Shown piece by piece: positions 24,737 to 32,146 of a stretch of 51,427 nucleotides of DNA. The notes beneath the pieces were generated by a model. It was given only the letters and a program-made list of their open reading frames with translations, did no database searches and was not told the DNA's origin. The stretch is taken from positions 1 to 51,427 of the forward strand of contig CAMNOL010000003.1 of the NCBI GenBank assembly GCA_946546815.1, given 5' to 3'. Position 1 is the first letter of the stretch. Every line of letters starts with the position of its first letter. Position numbers and translations under genes: made by a program. Source of the DNA: an uncultured Oscillospiraceae bacterium (lineage in GTDB: Bacteria > Bacillota > Clostridia > Oscillospirales > Oscillospiraceae).

Positions 24737-24823
24737 CATCCAGATGAAAGGATGATGCGCCATGATTGGTAAACTTCAAACCGACAAATGACGCAGGAGG
24801 TACGGTCCCATGTACAGGTAAAT
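24737..24823 (+). repeat. RNA module, copy 2 (87 nt)
   Basis: Aligns with copy 1 without gaps, about 70 of 87 bases identical by hand count, starts 111 nt apart. The first hairpin is CATCC (24737-24741)/GGATG (24750-24754), where a U-G pair of copy 1 becomes U-A. TGCG (24756-24759)/CGCA (24792-24795), TTGG/CCGA and GTAC/GTAC (24800-24803, 24812-24815) are kept. Mini-ORFs occur at the same offsets: 24762-24791 (MIGKLQTDK, TGA stop instead of TAA) and 24810-24821 (MYR). Confidence 0.75.
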
Positions 24824-25016
24824 CTTTTTGAACCATCTCAGCTTTCCGATGTACCCAGGAGGCGAGGCTTTATGAAACTCGTACTTTTGATTATTTGAAC
24901 ACCGGGAGAAAGGAATGAGTCCAAAGGACAACGAAAGCCAGCCATCAGTGACGGCTCAGAAAAATAGTCCTGACAACGCAAGAAAGAGGTAACGACCCAT
25001 GGACATGGAAAATCTG

Positions 25017-25057
25017 AAGTGACCCGACGAGAGGTTGAATCGTCGGGTCACTTTTTT
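25017..25057 (+). terminator. Strong intrinsic terminator of the orphan RNA
   Basis: Perfect 14-bp stem AAGTGACCCGACGA (25017-25030) and TCGTCGGGTCACTT (25040-25053), ending in a run of T. Confidence 0.96.
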
Positions 25058-25066
25058 GCGCTTTTA

Positions 25067-25075
25067 TGGTATAAT
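25067..25075 (+). promoter_or_regulatory. Extended -10 promoter of the GIY-YIG gene
   Basis: TGGTATAAT (TG-n-TATAAT) at 25067-25075, just beyond the RNA terminator; no clear -35 element. Confidence 0.65.
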
Positions 25076-25156
25076 TAAAAAAACAGCTGAGTTTCTCCCC
25101 ATGACAGCGGGGGAACAGAAACGGCGGAACTAACGGAAGGAACAGGACGGAATACC

Positions 25157-25426
25157 ATGGAACAACACGGTTGGTGGGTCTATATTCTTCGGTGCGGGGA
25201 CGGTACCCTGTACACGGGCATGGCGGCGGACGTGGAGAAACGGGAACAGGTTCACAATTCCGGCAAGGGCGCCAGATACACCCGCAGCCGCCTGCCGGTG
25301 CAGGTGGTCTACCGGGAACCCTGCGCCAGCCGGGGCGATGCCCTGCGCCGGGAGGCGGCCATCAAGCGCCTGACCCGTCAGGGAAAGCTGGAGCTTGTGG
25401 AAAGTCTGTCAAACAGTAACAAATAG
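25157..25426 (+). CDS. GIY-YIG domain protein (UPF0213, YazA-like)
   Basis: 89-aa single-domain GIY-YIG nuclease-fold protein. VYILRCGDGTLYTGMA is the GIY-YIG core variant, followed by the conserved HNSGKGARYTRSRLPV and an REAAIKRLTRQGK region. Bacillus YazA is encoded between the trmN6-like gene yabB and rsmI; here it lies about 1.5 kb from trmN6 on the opposite strand, separated by the YihX-like gene and the orphan RNA. Function of the family is not established; DNA or RNA strand cleavage is presumed. Weak AAGGAA-type binding site before ATG 25157. Confidence 0.92.
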   Translation: MEQHGWWVYILRCGDGTLYTGMAADVEKREQVHNSGKGARYTRSRLPVQVVYREPCASRGDALRREAAIKRLTRQGKLELVESLSNSNK

Positions 25427-25479
25427 CGGAGAAAATGCGACAAATAACAGCAGTTTGGATACAATCTGCCGGCTGGCCA

Positions 25480-25508
25480 TTGCGCGAGAGGAAACTTCGT
25501 GGTACAAT
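25480..25508 (+). promoter_or_regulatory. Sigma-A promoter of the DUF1002 gene
   Basis: TTGCGC (25480-25485), 17-base spacer, TACAAT (25503-25508). Confidence 0.75.
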
Positions 25509-25571
25509 AGCGTTCCGGTTGGGGGCACCCTCCCGAAGAAACACGGAACGACCACAGAAAGGAGTTCTGAC

Positions 25572-26456
25572 ATGAAAAAGATCATTGCAATGGTGCTTGC
25601 GCTGCTGACAGCTCTGTCCGCCTCCGGCATTGCCTTTGCCGACGGCGCCGGAACCGACAGGGGATACCTGGTGCTGGGAGAGGACCTGAACAAAGAGGAG
25701 AAGCAGACGGTGCTGGAGTTCCTGAAGGTGGAGCATGAGGATGACTACAAGGTCAGCTACACCACCAACCAGCAGGAGCACGACGCCTTTGACAGCTACC
25801 TCAGCCCCAGCGTGGTGGGCTCCCGGGCGCTGTCCTCCATCCTGCTGGTACCCCAGAAGAAGGGGGCAGGCATCTCCGTTTCCTCCTACAATATCACCTA
25901 CTGTACGGTGGAAATGTATCAGAATGCGCTGATTTCCGCCGGGGTGAAGGACGTATCCATTTCCATCGCCGCGCCCTATCCCGTCTCCGGCACCTGCGCG
26001 CTGGTCAGCGCCATGAACGCCTATTCCACCATGTCCGGCAAGAAGATCGACAAAGATTCCGCAGACGCTGCGGTGGATGAGATCGTCACCACCGGCAGCA
26101 TCGGAGACGCCATCGGCAGCAACGACACCGCTGCAGAGCTGATCGCACTGCTGAAGCAGAAGATGCTGGAGGAGAATATGGACGAGAGCCAGCTCTCTCC
26201 CGCCATTGACCAGGCATGTAAGGAGCTGGGCGTTTCGATTACAGATGAGTTGAAGCAGGAGATCATCGACCTGCTGATGAAGATCAAAAATACGGACATT
26301 GATGTGGACGCGCTGGCAAAGCAGGCGTCCGGGCTGTACGACAAGGTCAGCGGCACCATGAAAAAGCTGGACATCACACCGGAAAAAGCCATGGGCTTTT
26401 TTGAGCGTCTGATCCAGTGGGTGCTGAATCTGCTGAACGGGCTGAAAAAATCGTAA
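25572..26456 (+). CDS. Secreted DUF1002 family protein
   Basis: 294 aa with a clear signal peptide (MKKIIAMVLALLTALSASGI... cleavage likely after residue 23, AFA/DG). The mature part matches DUF1002 proteins of Firmicutes: the segment IAAPYPVSGTCALVSAMNAY (about residues 134-153) is characteristic, with an alpha-helical C-terminal half. No enzymatic motif or anchor was seen, so it is probably released or loosely wall-bound. Function unknown. AAAGGAG precedes ATG 25572, and an upstream extension of the frame is not supported. Confidence 0.88.
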   Translation: MKKIIAMVLALLTALSASGIAFADGAGTDRGYLVLGEDLNKEEKQTVLEFLKVEHEDDYKVSYTTNQQEHDAFDSYLSPSVVGSRALSSILLVPQKKGAGISVSSYNITYCTVEMYQNALISAGVKDVSISIAAPYPVSGTCALVSAMNAYSTMSGKKIDKDSADAAVDEIVTTGSIGDAIGSNDTAAELIALLKQKMLEENMDESQLSPAIDQACKELGVSITDELKQEIIDLLMKIKNTDIDVDALAKQASGLYDKVSGTMKKLDITPEKAMGFFERLIQWVLNLLNGLKKS

Positions 26457-26490
26457 TTGTTGGATTGGCAGAACGAAAATACAGAAAATA

Positions 26491-26519
26491 GGCGGGGGAG
26501 CAGCACTCCTCCGCCTTTT
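26491..26519. terminator. Terminator between convergent genes
   Basis: GGCGGGGGAG (26491-26500) pairs with CTCCTCCGCC (26506-26515), one G-U, 5-nt loop, followed by TTTTC. Confidence 0.85.
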
Positions 26520-26526
26520 CACGTTT

Positions 26527-26790
26527 CTAACGCACCAGCCAGTTCAGCAGCAGGAGCAGTCCCAGTCCCGGGGCGCCCAGCAGGCCGATGACCGCCATGT
26601 TGAACACATTCACCCCCAAATGCAGACCCAGCAGCTCCCCCAGCGGGGCCAGAGCTGCCAGTATGCCGCCGCCCACCACGGCACGAAGGGTGAAACGGAG
26701 CAGTTGGCCCAGAACCCTTCGGAGCAGCACCGCCGCCAGCAGCACACCGAAGAAGCCCAGTCCCCACAGCAGCGCCTGCTGATCGGTCAT
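26527..26790 (-). CDS. bofA: BofA family protein (pro-sigma-K processing inhibitor)
   Basis: 87-aa membrane protein with two or three hydrophobic helices. The C-terminal signature GVNVFNMAVIGLLGAPGLGLL is typical of BofA. In Bacillus, BofA sits in the outer forespore membrane and inhibits the protease SpoIVFB that activates sigma-K, so this gene marks an endospore-forming lineage; it does not prove sporulation. The start overlaps the upstream stop (ATGA), so it is translationally coupled to the DUF2508 gene, as in the Bacillus recR-yaaL-bofA order, but recR is not here. Confidence 0.9.
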   Translation of the reverse strand: MTDQQALLWGLGFFGVLLAAVLLRRVLGQLLRFTLRAVVGGGILAALAPLGELLGLHLGVNVFNMAVIGLLGAPGLGLLLLLNWLVR

Positions 26791-27056
26791 TCCGCTTTCA
26801 GCGCATGGGCGCGCTGCAGGGCGTCCAGTTGTTTGATCTTCCGCAGCAGGTAACTGTGGCGGGCCTGATGGGCTTTGATTTCAAACAGGGCGGCTTCGAT
26901 CAGGTCGGGGTCGTCGGTGGAGTTGAACTGCAGATAGGTGCGCCTGAGCTTGTAGCGGGTGTCCTGCAGCTCCTCCACCAGCTCAGCCCATGCCCGCTCC
27001 TCTTCCGTTTCCTGTAAATCCTTCGGCTTGCACAGCCGGAGCAATGCCTGTACCAT
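26787..27056 (-). CDS. DUF2508 (YaaL-like) protein
   Basis: 89-aa charged, helical protein of the YaaL/DUF2508 family, recognised by ELQDTRYKLRRTYLQFN and DPDLIEAALFEIKAHQARHSYLLRKIK-like segments and by its place directly upstream of bofA. Function unknown. ATG 27056 is chosen because GAAAGGGG sits about 8 bases upstream; the 25-residue upstream extension of the frame has no binding site. Confidence 0.87.
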   Translation of the reverse strand: MVQALLRLCKPKDLQETEEERAWAELVEELQDTRYKLRRTYLQFNSTDDPDLIEAALFEIKAHQARHSYLLRKIKQLDALQRAHALKAE

Positions 27057-27416
27057 TCTGATTTCCCCTTTCTCCTTCGGATAGCGGCGCTGTTCCATGT
27101 AATCCGGTGTCACTTTTCTGTTCTGCTGCATTCTATGAATCAGCTTGCCCCAATATGTCCCGTTTTACTCAGAAATTTCCAAGGATATTTGGAGAATTCT
27201 CTGTCCATACTGAGAGCAGACAGCAGGGCGGCGGCGCGTTTTCAACCGGTTTGCGCCGCGCCGAAGGCGGACAGCTTTTGCGGCGGCGCAGGGGCAGGTT
27301 CTCATTCGGCCTCTGCGCCGGCTGTCGTTTTGAATAGGGGAGTCCGCCAGGCGGCAGGCTCTGAGGGCGGCGCTCCGGGCGTGGGGCGCCGCCGGTGCCG
27401 TTTGCAGAAGTTTTCA
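27057..27416. other. Intergenic region with GC-rich nested palindromes
   Basis: 360 bases between divergent genes. Three GC-rich hairpins: GCGGCGC (27231-27237)/GCGCCGC (27253-27259); a nested one with GGCGGAC (27266-27272)/GTCCGCC (27342-27348), GACAGC (27270-27275)/GCTGTC (27321-27326) and CGGCGCAG (27284-27291)/CTGCGCCG (27313-27320); and GGCGGCGC (27366-27373)/GCGCCGCC (27386-27393). No T tract marks them as terminators. A 137-aa ORF through the region lacks a binding site. It may be a dispersed palindromic repeat. Confidence 0.55.
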
Positions 27417-27445
27417 TTGCCACAACGGGGCAAAGGTGCTATACT
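27417..27445 (+). promoter_or_regulatory. Sigma-A promoter of miaB
   Basis: TTGCCA (27417-27422), 17-base spacer ending TGC, TATACT (27440-27445). Confidence 0.75.
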
Positions 27446-27513
27446 TATCTTTGATTATCATGGAAGAATAGCCGGTTTCTGTGGAAGAACACCGGATTTT
27501 GGAGGATTGCCAT

Positions 27514-28929
27514 TTGAAACGCAACGAAATTATCATTCCCCAGACTGAGATCGACCGCCAGATGTCCATCTGCGACGCGCTCCGGGAGCGCTCCGAAGCG
27601 CTGCCCCGGCAGCCCCTTGCTATGGTGGATACTTACGGATGCCAGCAGAACGAGGCGGACAGCGAACAGATTCGCGGTATGCTGCGCCGGGCGGGCTATT
27701 CCTTCACCGAGGAGGAGTCGGAGGCGGATGTCATCGTCATCAACACCTGCGCTGTCCGGGAGCACGCGGAGATGCGGGTGCTGGGCAACGTGGGTGCTCT
27801 GACCCACACCAAAAAGAAAAAGCCCGATCAGGTGATCTGCCTGTGCGGCTGCGCCATGCAGGAGCCTCACATGGCGGAGAAGATCAAAAAATCCTTCCGC
27901 CATGTGGATATGGTCTTTGGCCCCCACGCCCTCTACCGGTTCCCGGAGCTGCTGCAGCAGGTGCTGGTTCAGAAGCAGCGGGTCTTTGAGACCCCCGACG
28001 TGGCGGGCTACATCGCCGAGGGACTGCCCATCGCCCGAAAGGGCAGCCTGAAGGCCTGGGTGTCCATCATGTACGGCTGCAACAATTTCTGTACTTACTG
28101 CATCGTGCCCTATGTCCGGGGCCGGGAGCGCAGCCGGGACCCGGAGCTGATCCTCAGCGAGGTGCGCCAGCTGGTGGCAGAGGGCTATAAGGACATCACC
28201 CTGCTGGGTCAGAACGTCAACTCCTACGGCAAGGACCTGGGACTGGATATGGATTTTGCGGATCTGCTGGAGCAGGTCAACGCCATTCCCGGGGAGTTCA
28301 TGTTGCACTTTATGAGCAGCCACCCCAAGGACGCCTCTCAGAAGCTGTTTGAGACCATGGCCCGGTGTGAAAAGGTGGCGCCTCAGCTCCATCTGCCCTT
28401 CCAGTCCGGTTCCAGCCGGGTGCTGAAGGCCATGAACCGGCACTACGACCGGGAGATGTACCTGGACGAGATCCGCCGCCTGCGGGAGCTGATTCCCCAC
28501 ATTGTGCTGACCTCCGATGTGATCGTGGGCTTCCCCGGGGAGACCCAGGAGGAGTTTGAGGAGACGCTGAGCCTCATTGAAGAGGTGCGCTTTGACGCGC
28601 TGTTCACTTTCATTTACTCCCCCCGGGAGGGCACTCCTGCGGCGAAAATGCCCGATCCCATGTCCAAGGAGCAGAAGAGCAAAAACTTCCAGAAGCTGCT
28701 GGACGTGCAGAACCGGATTTCTGCGGAGAAGCACGCCGCCTATGTGGGCAAGACCGTCCGGGTGCTGGTGGACGGGCGGAACACCCAGGATAAGAACCAC
28801 AACCTGACCAGCCGCACCGACGGCGGCCGCCTGGTGCACATCAACGGGGACGAGAGTCTCATCGGCACCTGGCAGCAGGCAAAGATTTTGCGTTCCTCCA
28901 CCTGGGCGCTGTTCGGAGAACTGGTCTGA
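27514..28929 (+). CDS. miaB: tRNA-2-methylthio-N6-dimethylallyladenosine synthase
   Basis: 471-aa radical-SAM methylthiotransferase that thiomethylates i6A37 in tRNAs reading UNN codons. The N-terminal UPF0004 domain has its three cluster cysteines (DTYGCQQNEAD, INTCAVREHAE, CLCGCAMQEP); the radical-SAM domain has the CxxxCxxC motif CNNFCTYC; a C-terminal TRAM domain ends the protein. The start is TTG 27514, with GGAGG 8 bases upstream; the GTG 27481 start would add 11 residues but has no site. Confidence 0.95.
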   Translation: MKRNEIIIPQTEIDRQMSICDALRERSEALPRQPLAMVDTYGCQQNEADSEQIRGMLRRAGYSFTEEESEADVIVINTCAVREHAEMRVLGNVGALTHTKKKKPDQVICLCGCAMQEPHMAEKIKKSFRHVDMVFGPHALYRFPELLQQVLVQKQRVFETPDVAGYIAEGLPIARKGSLKAWVSIMYGCNNFCTYCIVPYVRGRERSRDPELILSEVRQLVAEGYKDITLLGQNVNSYGKDLGLDMDFADLLEQVNAIPGEFMLHFMSSHPKDASQKLFETMARCEKVAPQLHLPFQSGSSRVLKAMNRHYDREMYLDEIRRLRELIPHIVLTSDVIVGFPGETQEEFEETLSLIEEVRFDALFTFIYSPREGTPAAKMPDPMSKEQKSKNFQKLLDVQNRISAEKHAAYVGKTVRVLVDGRNTQDKNHNLTSRTDGGRLVHINGDESLIGTWQQAKILRSSTWALFGELV

Positions 28930-28970
28930 GGGGAATTTGCTAATAATCTGTGAAATTTGGAGGGATGGAT

Positions 28971-29453
28971 ATGAACCGATTCCCACTGACAAAATTTCAA
29001 AAGCTGATGGAGCTGCTGACCTGGCTGCTGGCGGCGGCCACCTTTATCGGGACGATTTTCCGCTGGCGGACGCTGCCGGAGGTCATGGCCATCCACTATG
29101 ACGAGTACGGCGTGGCCAACGACTGGGGCGGACGCTGGACGGTGTTCATTCTGCCGGTGCTGCTGGTGGTGTGCTGCGGCATTGTCAGCTTTTGCGAGCG
29201 GCTGGAGCTGCGGCAGATGAATCTGCCCTTCCGGGCCAACATGGAGCGGGAGTGGTATGTGCTCCGGGCCATCCGGGACGCCCTGTGCGTGCTGAATCTG
29301 GAGATTGCGCTGCTGTTTGCTGTGCTGCAGGTGTTTACGCTGACTGCACTGAATCAGCCCGTCTGGTTCCTCTGGTGTATGCTGGGGATTTCGGCCACGA
29401 CCCTGGTGTTTGGCGTCTGGCGCGCGTGGAACTGCAACCAGGGCACACTGTGA
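28971..29453 (+). CDS. DUF1648 domain membrane protein
   Basis: 160 aa. Helices at about 10-32, 53-76, 103-128 and 134-153. After the first helix, LPEVMAIHYDEYGVANDWGG is the DUF1648 signature (P-x-H-[FY]-x-x-x-G-x-x-[DN]-x-W-G). Related SdpI-type proteins act as immunity or sensor proteins, but no such role can be inferred here. ATG 28971 has GGAGGG 6 bases upstream and is preferred to earlier in-frame ATGs. Likely cotranscribed with miaB, 41 bases upstream. Confidence 0.8.
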   Translation: MNRFPLTKFQKLMELLTWLLAAATFIGTIFRWRTLPEVMAIHYDEYGVANDWGGRWTVFILPVLLVVCCGIVSFCERLELRQMNLPFRANMEREWYVLRAIRDALCVLNLEIALLFAVLQVFTLTALNQPVWFLWCMLGISATTLVFGVWRAWNCNQGTL

Positions 29454-29536
29454 TGATTTCTGTGAAGAGGGAAAAATGGAACCGCTGCGGCTCCGTTTTC
29501 CCCTCTCATTTACCATAGAGATAGAAGGAGACATAC

Positions 29537-32146
29537 ATGGCAGAAGCGTTGACGCCCATGCGCAGACAATACCTTGAAATGAAGAAAAAGCACCCGGACT
29601 GTCTGCTGTTTTTCCGTCTGGGTGATTTTTATGAGATGTTCGACGAGGATGCGAGGATCGCGTCCAAAGAGCTGGACCTGACGCTGACCACCCGGGACCG
29701 GAAAAAGAAGGATGAGGACAAGGTGCCCATGTGCGGTGTGCCCTATCACTCCTATCAGGCGTATCTGGCCCGGCTGGTGGCCAAGGGGTACAAGGTGGCC
29801 ATCTGCGAACAGATGGAGGATCCGGCAACTGCCCAGGGGCTGGTGGAGCGGGATGTGGTGCGCATCGTCACCCCCGGAACGGTGGTGGAGGCATCCATGC
29901 TGGACGAGGCACGGAGCAATTACATCGCCGCCGTCTGCCTGACCGCCAACCGGGGCGGCGTGTGCTTCTGTGACATTTCCACCGGCGAGCTGGAGTGCAC
30001 CGCATTTTCCGGAGAGGAGACCGTTCAGCATATCATCAACGAATTCGGGCGCTTTACCCCCACGGAAGCGCTGCTGTCCGAAGGGGCCATGGAGTCCGAG
30101 ACGCTGGTGACGGCGCTGCAGCAGCGCATCGGCTGCCGACTGGAGCGGGGAAGCGCCGCCCGTTTTGACGAGGAGTTCTCCAAAATCGCGGTGGAGGAAC
30201 AGTTTGAGAACCCCAGCGTGATCCCCGCCGGACAGGTGGAGGCCATTCGGGCGGTGGGGGGGCTACTGTCCTATCTCCACGAGACCCAGAAAAACGACCT
30301 GAACCATGTGCGGATTCTGAACTACTACTCCACCGGACGGTTCATGGAGCTGGACCTCACCGCACGGCGGAACCTGGAGCTGACGGAGACCATCCGGGGC
30401 AAGGAGAAGAAGGGCAGTCTGCTTTGGGTGCTGGACAAGACCCGCACCTCCATGGGCAGCCGCCTGCTGCGCTCCTGGCTGGAAAAGCCCCTGCTGAACC
30501 CGGTGGACATTGAAAAACGCCTGCTGGCGGTGAACGACCTGGTCAGCGACCTGATGGTCCGGGAGGAGAGTATGCTCTGCCTGCGGGAGATTACGGATCT
30601 GGAGCGGCTCATCGGACGGATTGTGTACGGAACCTGCAACGCCCGGGACCTTGCGGCGCTGGCTGCCGGACTGAAAAAGGTGCCGCAGCTGCGGGAGCTG
30701 CTGTCCGGGTGCAAGGCGCCGCTGCTGACGGAGCTGTGCCAGCGGCTGGACGGCCTGACGGAGCTGACCGATCTCATTGACCGGGCCATTGCGGATGAGC
30801 CGCCGCTGACCCTCCGGGAGGGAGGGCTCATCCGGACGGGGTACAGCGAGGAGGTGGACTACCTCCGCAATGTCATGGAGCACGGCAAGGACATGGTGGC
30901 CTCCATTGAGAGCAAAACCAAAGAGGACTGCGGCATCAAAAACCTGCGGGTGAAGTACAACAAGGTGTTCGGATATTACTTCGAGGTGTCCCGGGGACAG
31001 GCCAATCTGGTGCCCGCTGACTGGGTGCGGAAGCAGACCACCGTAAACTCCGAGCGGTTTATCAACCAGGAGCTGAAGGACCTGGAGCACACGATCCTCT
31101 CCGCCCAGGATAAAATTACCGGCATCGAATATCAGCTGTTCAACGAGATCCGCCAGAGCGTGGCCGAGCAGGTGGAACAGGTTCAGCGCACCGCTTCGGC
31201 AGTGGCAGAGGTGGATGTGCTTTGCTCCCTGGCGGCGGTGGCATCGGAGAACAACTACTGTATGCCCCAGGTGGACGACTCCAACATCATCCAGATTGCC
31301 GAGGGACGGCATCCGGTGGTGGAAAAGGTGCTGAAAAAGTCCCTCTTTGTGCCAAATGACACCTTTATGAACTGCGGAGAGGACACCCTGGCCATTATCA
31401 CCGGGCCCAATATGGCGGGCAAGTCCACCTATATGCGTCAGGTGGCGCTGATCTGCCTGATGGCTCAGATCGGCAGCTTTGTCCCGGCGAAGCAGGCGAG
31501 AATCGGCGTGCTGGACCGGATTTTTACCCGCATCGGCGCCTCGGACGATTTGTCCGCCGGGCAGTCCACCTTTATGGTGGAAATGGACGAGGTGGCGGAG
31601 ATCCTGAAAAACGCCACCTCCCGGAGCCTGCTGATTCTGGACGAGATCGGCCGGGGGACTTCCACCTACGACGGCATGAGCATTGCCCGGGCGGTGCTGG
31701 AGTACTGCGCAGACCGGAAGCGGCTGGGGGCCAAGACCTTGTTTGCCACCCACTACCATGAGCTGAGCTCACTGGAGGGGCAGATCGACGGGGTGAAAAA
31801 TTACAACATCGCCGCAAAAAAGCGGGCAGACGACATTATTTTCCTGCGGAAAATCGTCCGGGGCGGCGCAGACCAGAGCTACGGCATTGAGGTGGCCAAG
31901 CTGGCGGGGGTGCCCACCCGGGTCATCACCCGTGCCCGGACCATTCTGGCGGAGCTGGAGGGCGGCGAGGAGACCGGAGCCTCCGTCATTGCGCCCCAGG
32001 CCCAGGACCGGCCCATGGAGGAGCAGTGCAGCTTCGGGGACATCCGGGTATTTGAGGTGGCCGAAGAGCTGAGAGGGGTGGACATCAACACCCTGACCCC
32101 CATTGAAGCCATGAATCTGATCTATCAATGGAAGCAGAAGCTATGA
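29537..32146 (+). CDS. mutS: DNA mismatch repair protein MutS
   Basis: 869-aa mismatch-recognition ATPase, full length MutS1. The mismatch wedge FYE (Phe31, Glu33) lies in the N-terminal domain, and the ATPase has Walker A GPNMAGKST at 623-631, Walker B LLILDEIGRG and the signature DLSAGQSTF. It loads MutL at mismatches and directs strand excision. GAAGGAG precedes ATG 29537. A hairpin upstream (AGAGGG 29466-29471 with CCCTCT 29501-29506) has no T tract. Its stop overlaps the next gene, and mutL follows it, so mutS-ORF-mutL appear to be one operon. Confidence 0.97.
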   Translation: MAEALTPMRRQYLEMKKKHPDCLLFFRLGDFYEMFDEDARIASKELDLTLTTRDRKKKDEDKVPMCGVPYHSYQAYLARLVAKGYKVAICEQMEDPATAQGLVERDVVRIVTPGTVVEASMLDEARSNYIAAVCLTANRGGVCFCDISTGELECTAFSGEETVQHIINEFGRFTPTEALLSEGAMESETLVTALQQRIGCRLERGSAARFDEEFSKIAVEEQFENPSVIPAGQVEAIRAVGGLLSYLHETQKNDLNHVRILNYYSTGRFMELDLTARRNLELTETIRGKEKKGSLLWVLDKTRTSMGSRLLRSWLEKPLLNPVDIEKRLLAVNDLVSDLMVREESMLCLREITDLERLIGRIVYGTCNARDLAALAAGLKKVPQLRELLSGCKAPLLTELCQRLDGLTELTDLIDRAIADEPPLTLREGGLIRTGYSEEVDYLRNVMEHGKDMVASIESKTKEDCGIKNLRVKYNKVFGYYFEVSRGQANLVPADWVRKQTTVNSERFINQELKDLEHTILSAQDKITGIEYQLFNEIRQSVAEQVEQVQRTASAVAEVDVLCSLAAVASENNYCMPQVDDSNIIQIAEGRHPVVEKVLKKSLFVPNDTFMNCGEDTLAIITGPNMAGKSTYMRQVALICLMAQIGSFVPAKQARIGVLDRIFTRIGASDDLSAGQSTFMVEMDEVAEILKNATSRSLLILDEIGRGTSTYDGMSIARAVLEYCADRKRLGAKTLFATHYHELSSLEGQIDGVKNYNIAAKKRADDIIFLRKIVRGGADQSYGIEVAKLAGVPTRVITRARTILAELEGGEETGASVIAPQAQDRPMEEQCSFGDIRVFEVAEELRGVDINTLTPIEAMNLIYQWKQKL

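Larger units (their letters stand above)
24517..25057 (+). ncRNA. Candidate large structured RNA with internal modules
   Basis: A transcription unit of about 540 nt bounded by a near-consensus promoter and a strong terminator, with no ORF longer than 25 codons that has a ribosome binding site. It starts with hairpin AAAAGGA/TCCTTTT (24524-24541), then carries two 87-nt modules (24626-24712, 24737-24823) and a degenerate third copy of their 3' part (about 24972-25015: AGAGGTAACGACCCATGGAC). Short ORFs with Shine-Dalgarno-like sequences recur: 24651-24680, 24699-24710, 24762-24791, 24810-24821, 24872-24898 (preceded by AGGAGG), 24915-24992 (25 aa) and 24999-25022. It is either a structured noncoding RNA or a string of mini-ORFs. 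I see no hallmark of tmRNA, RNase P RNA, 6S, SRP RNA, a group I/II intron or a known riboswitch; classes such as ROOL or OLE cannot be excluded without Infernal. Confidence 0.72.

Noticed and set aside
24443-24763. 106-aa minus-strand ORF opposite the orphan RNA and upstream extension of the HAD frame
   Set aside because: It crosses the divergent promoters and the structured RNA; the HAD start at 24320 has the only suitable binding site.
24626-24823. CRISPR array
   Set aside because: Only two copies of 87 nt, with conserved rather than unique content between them, and no cas genes.
24517-25057. tmRNA or RNase P RNA
   Set aside because: No tRNA-like acceptor/T-loop ends, no tag sequence ending in ALAA, and no GAGGAAAGTCC-type P4 motif were found.
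27107-27548. 76-aa and 137-aa ORFs upstream of miaB
   Set aside because: They cover a palindromic GC-rich region and have no ribosome binding sites; the palindromes explain the open frames.
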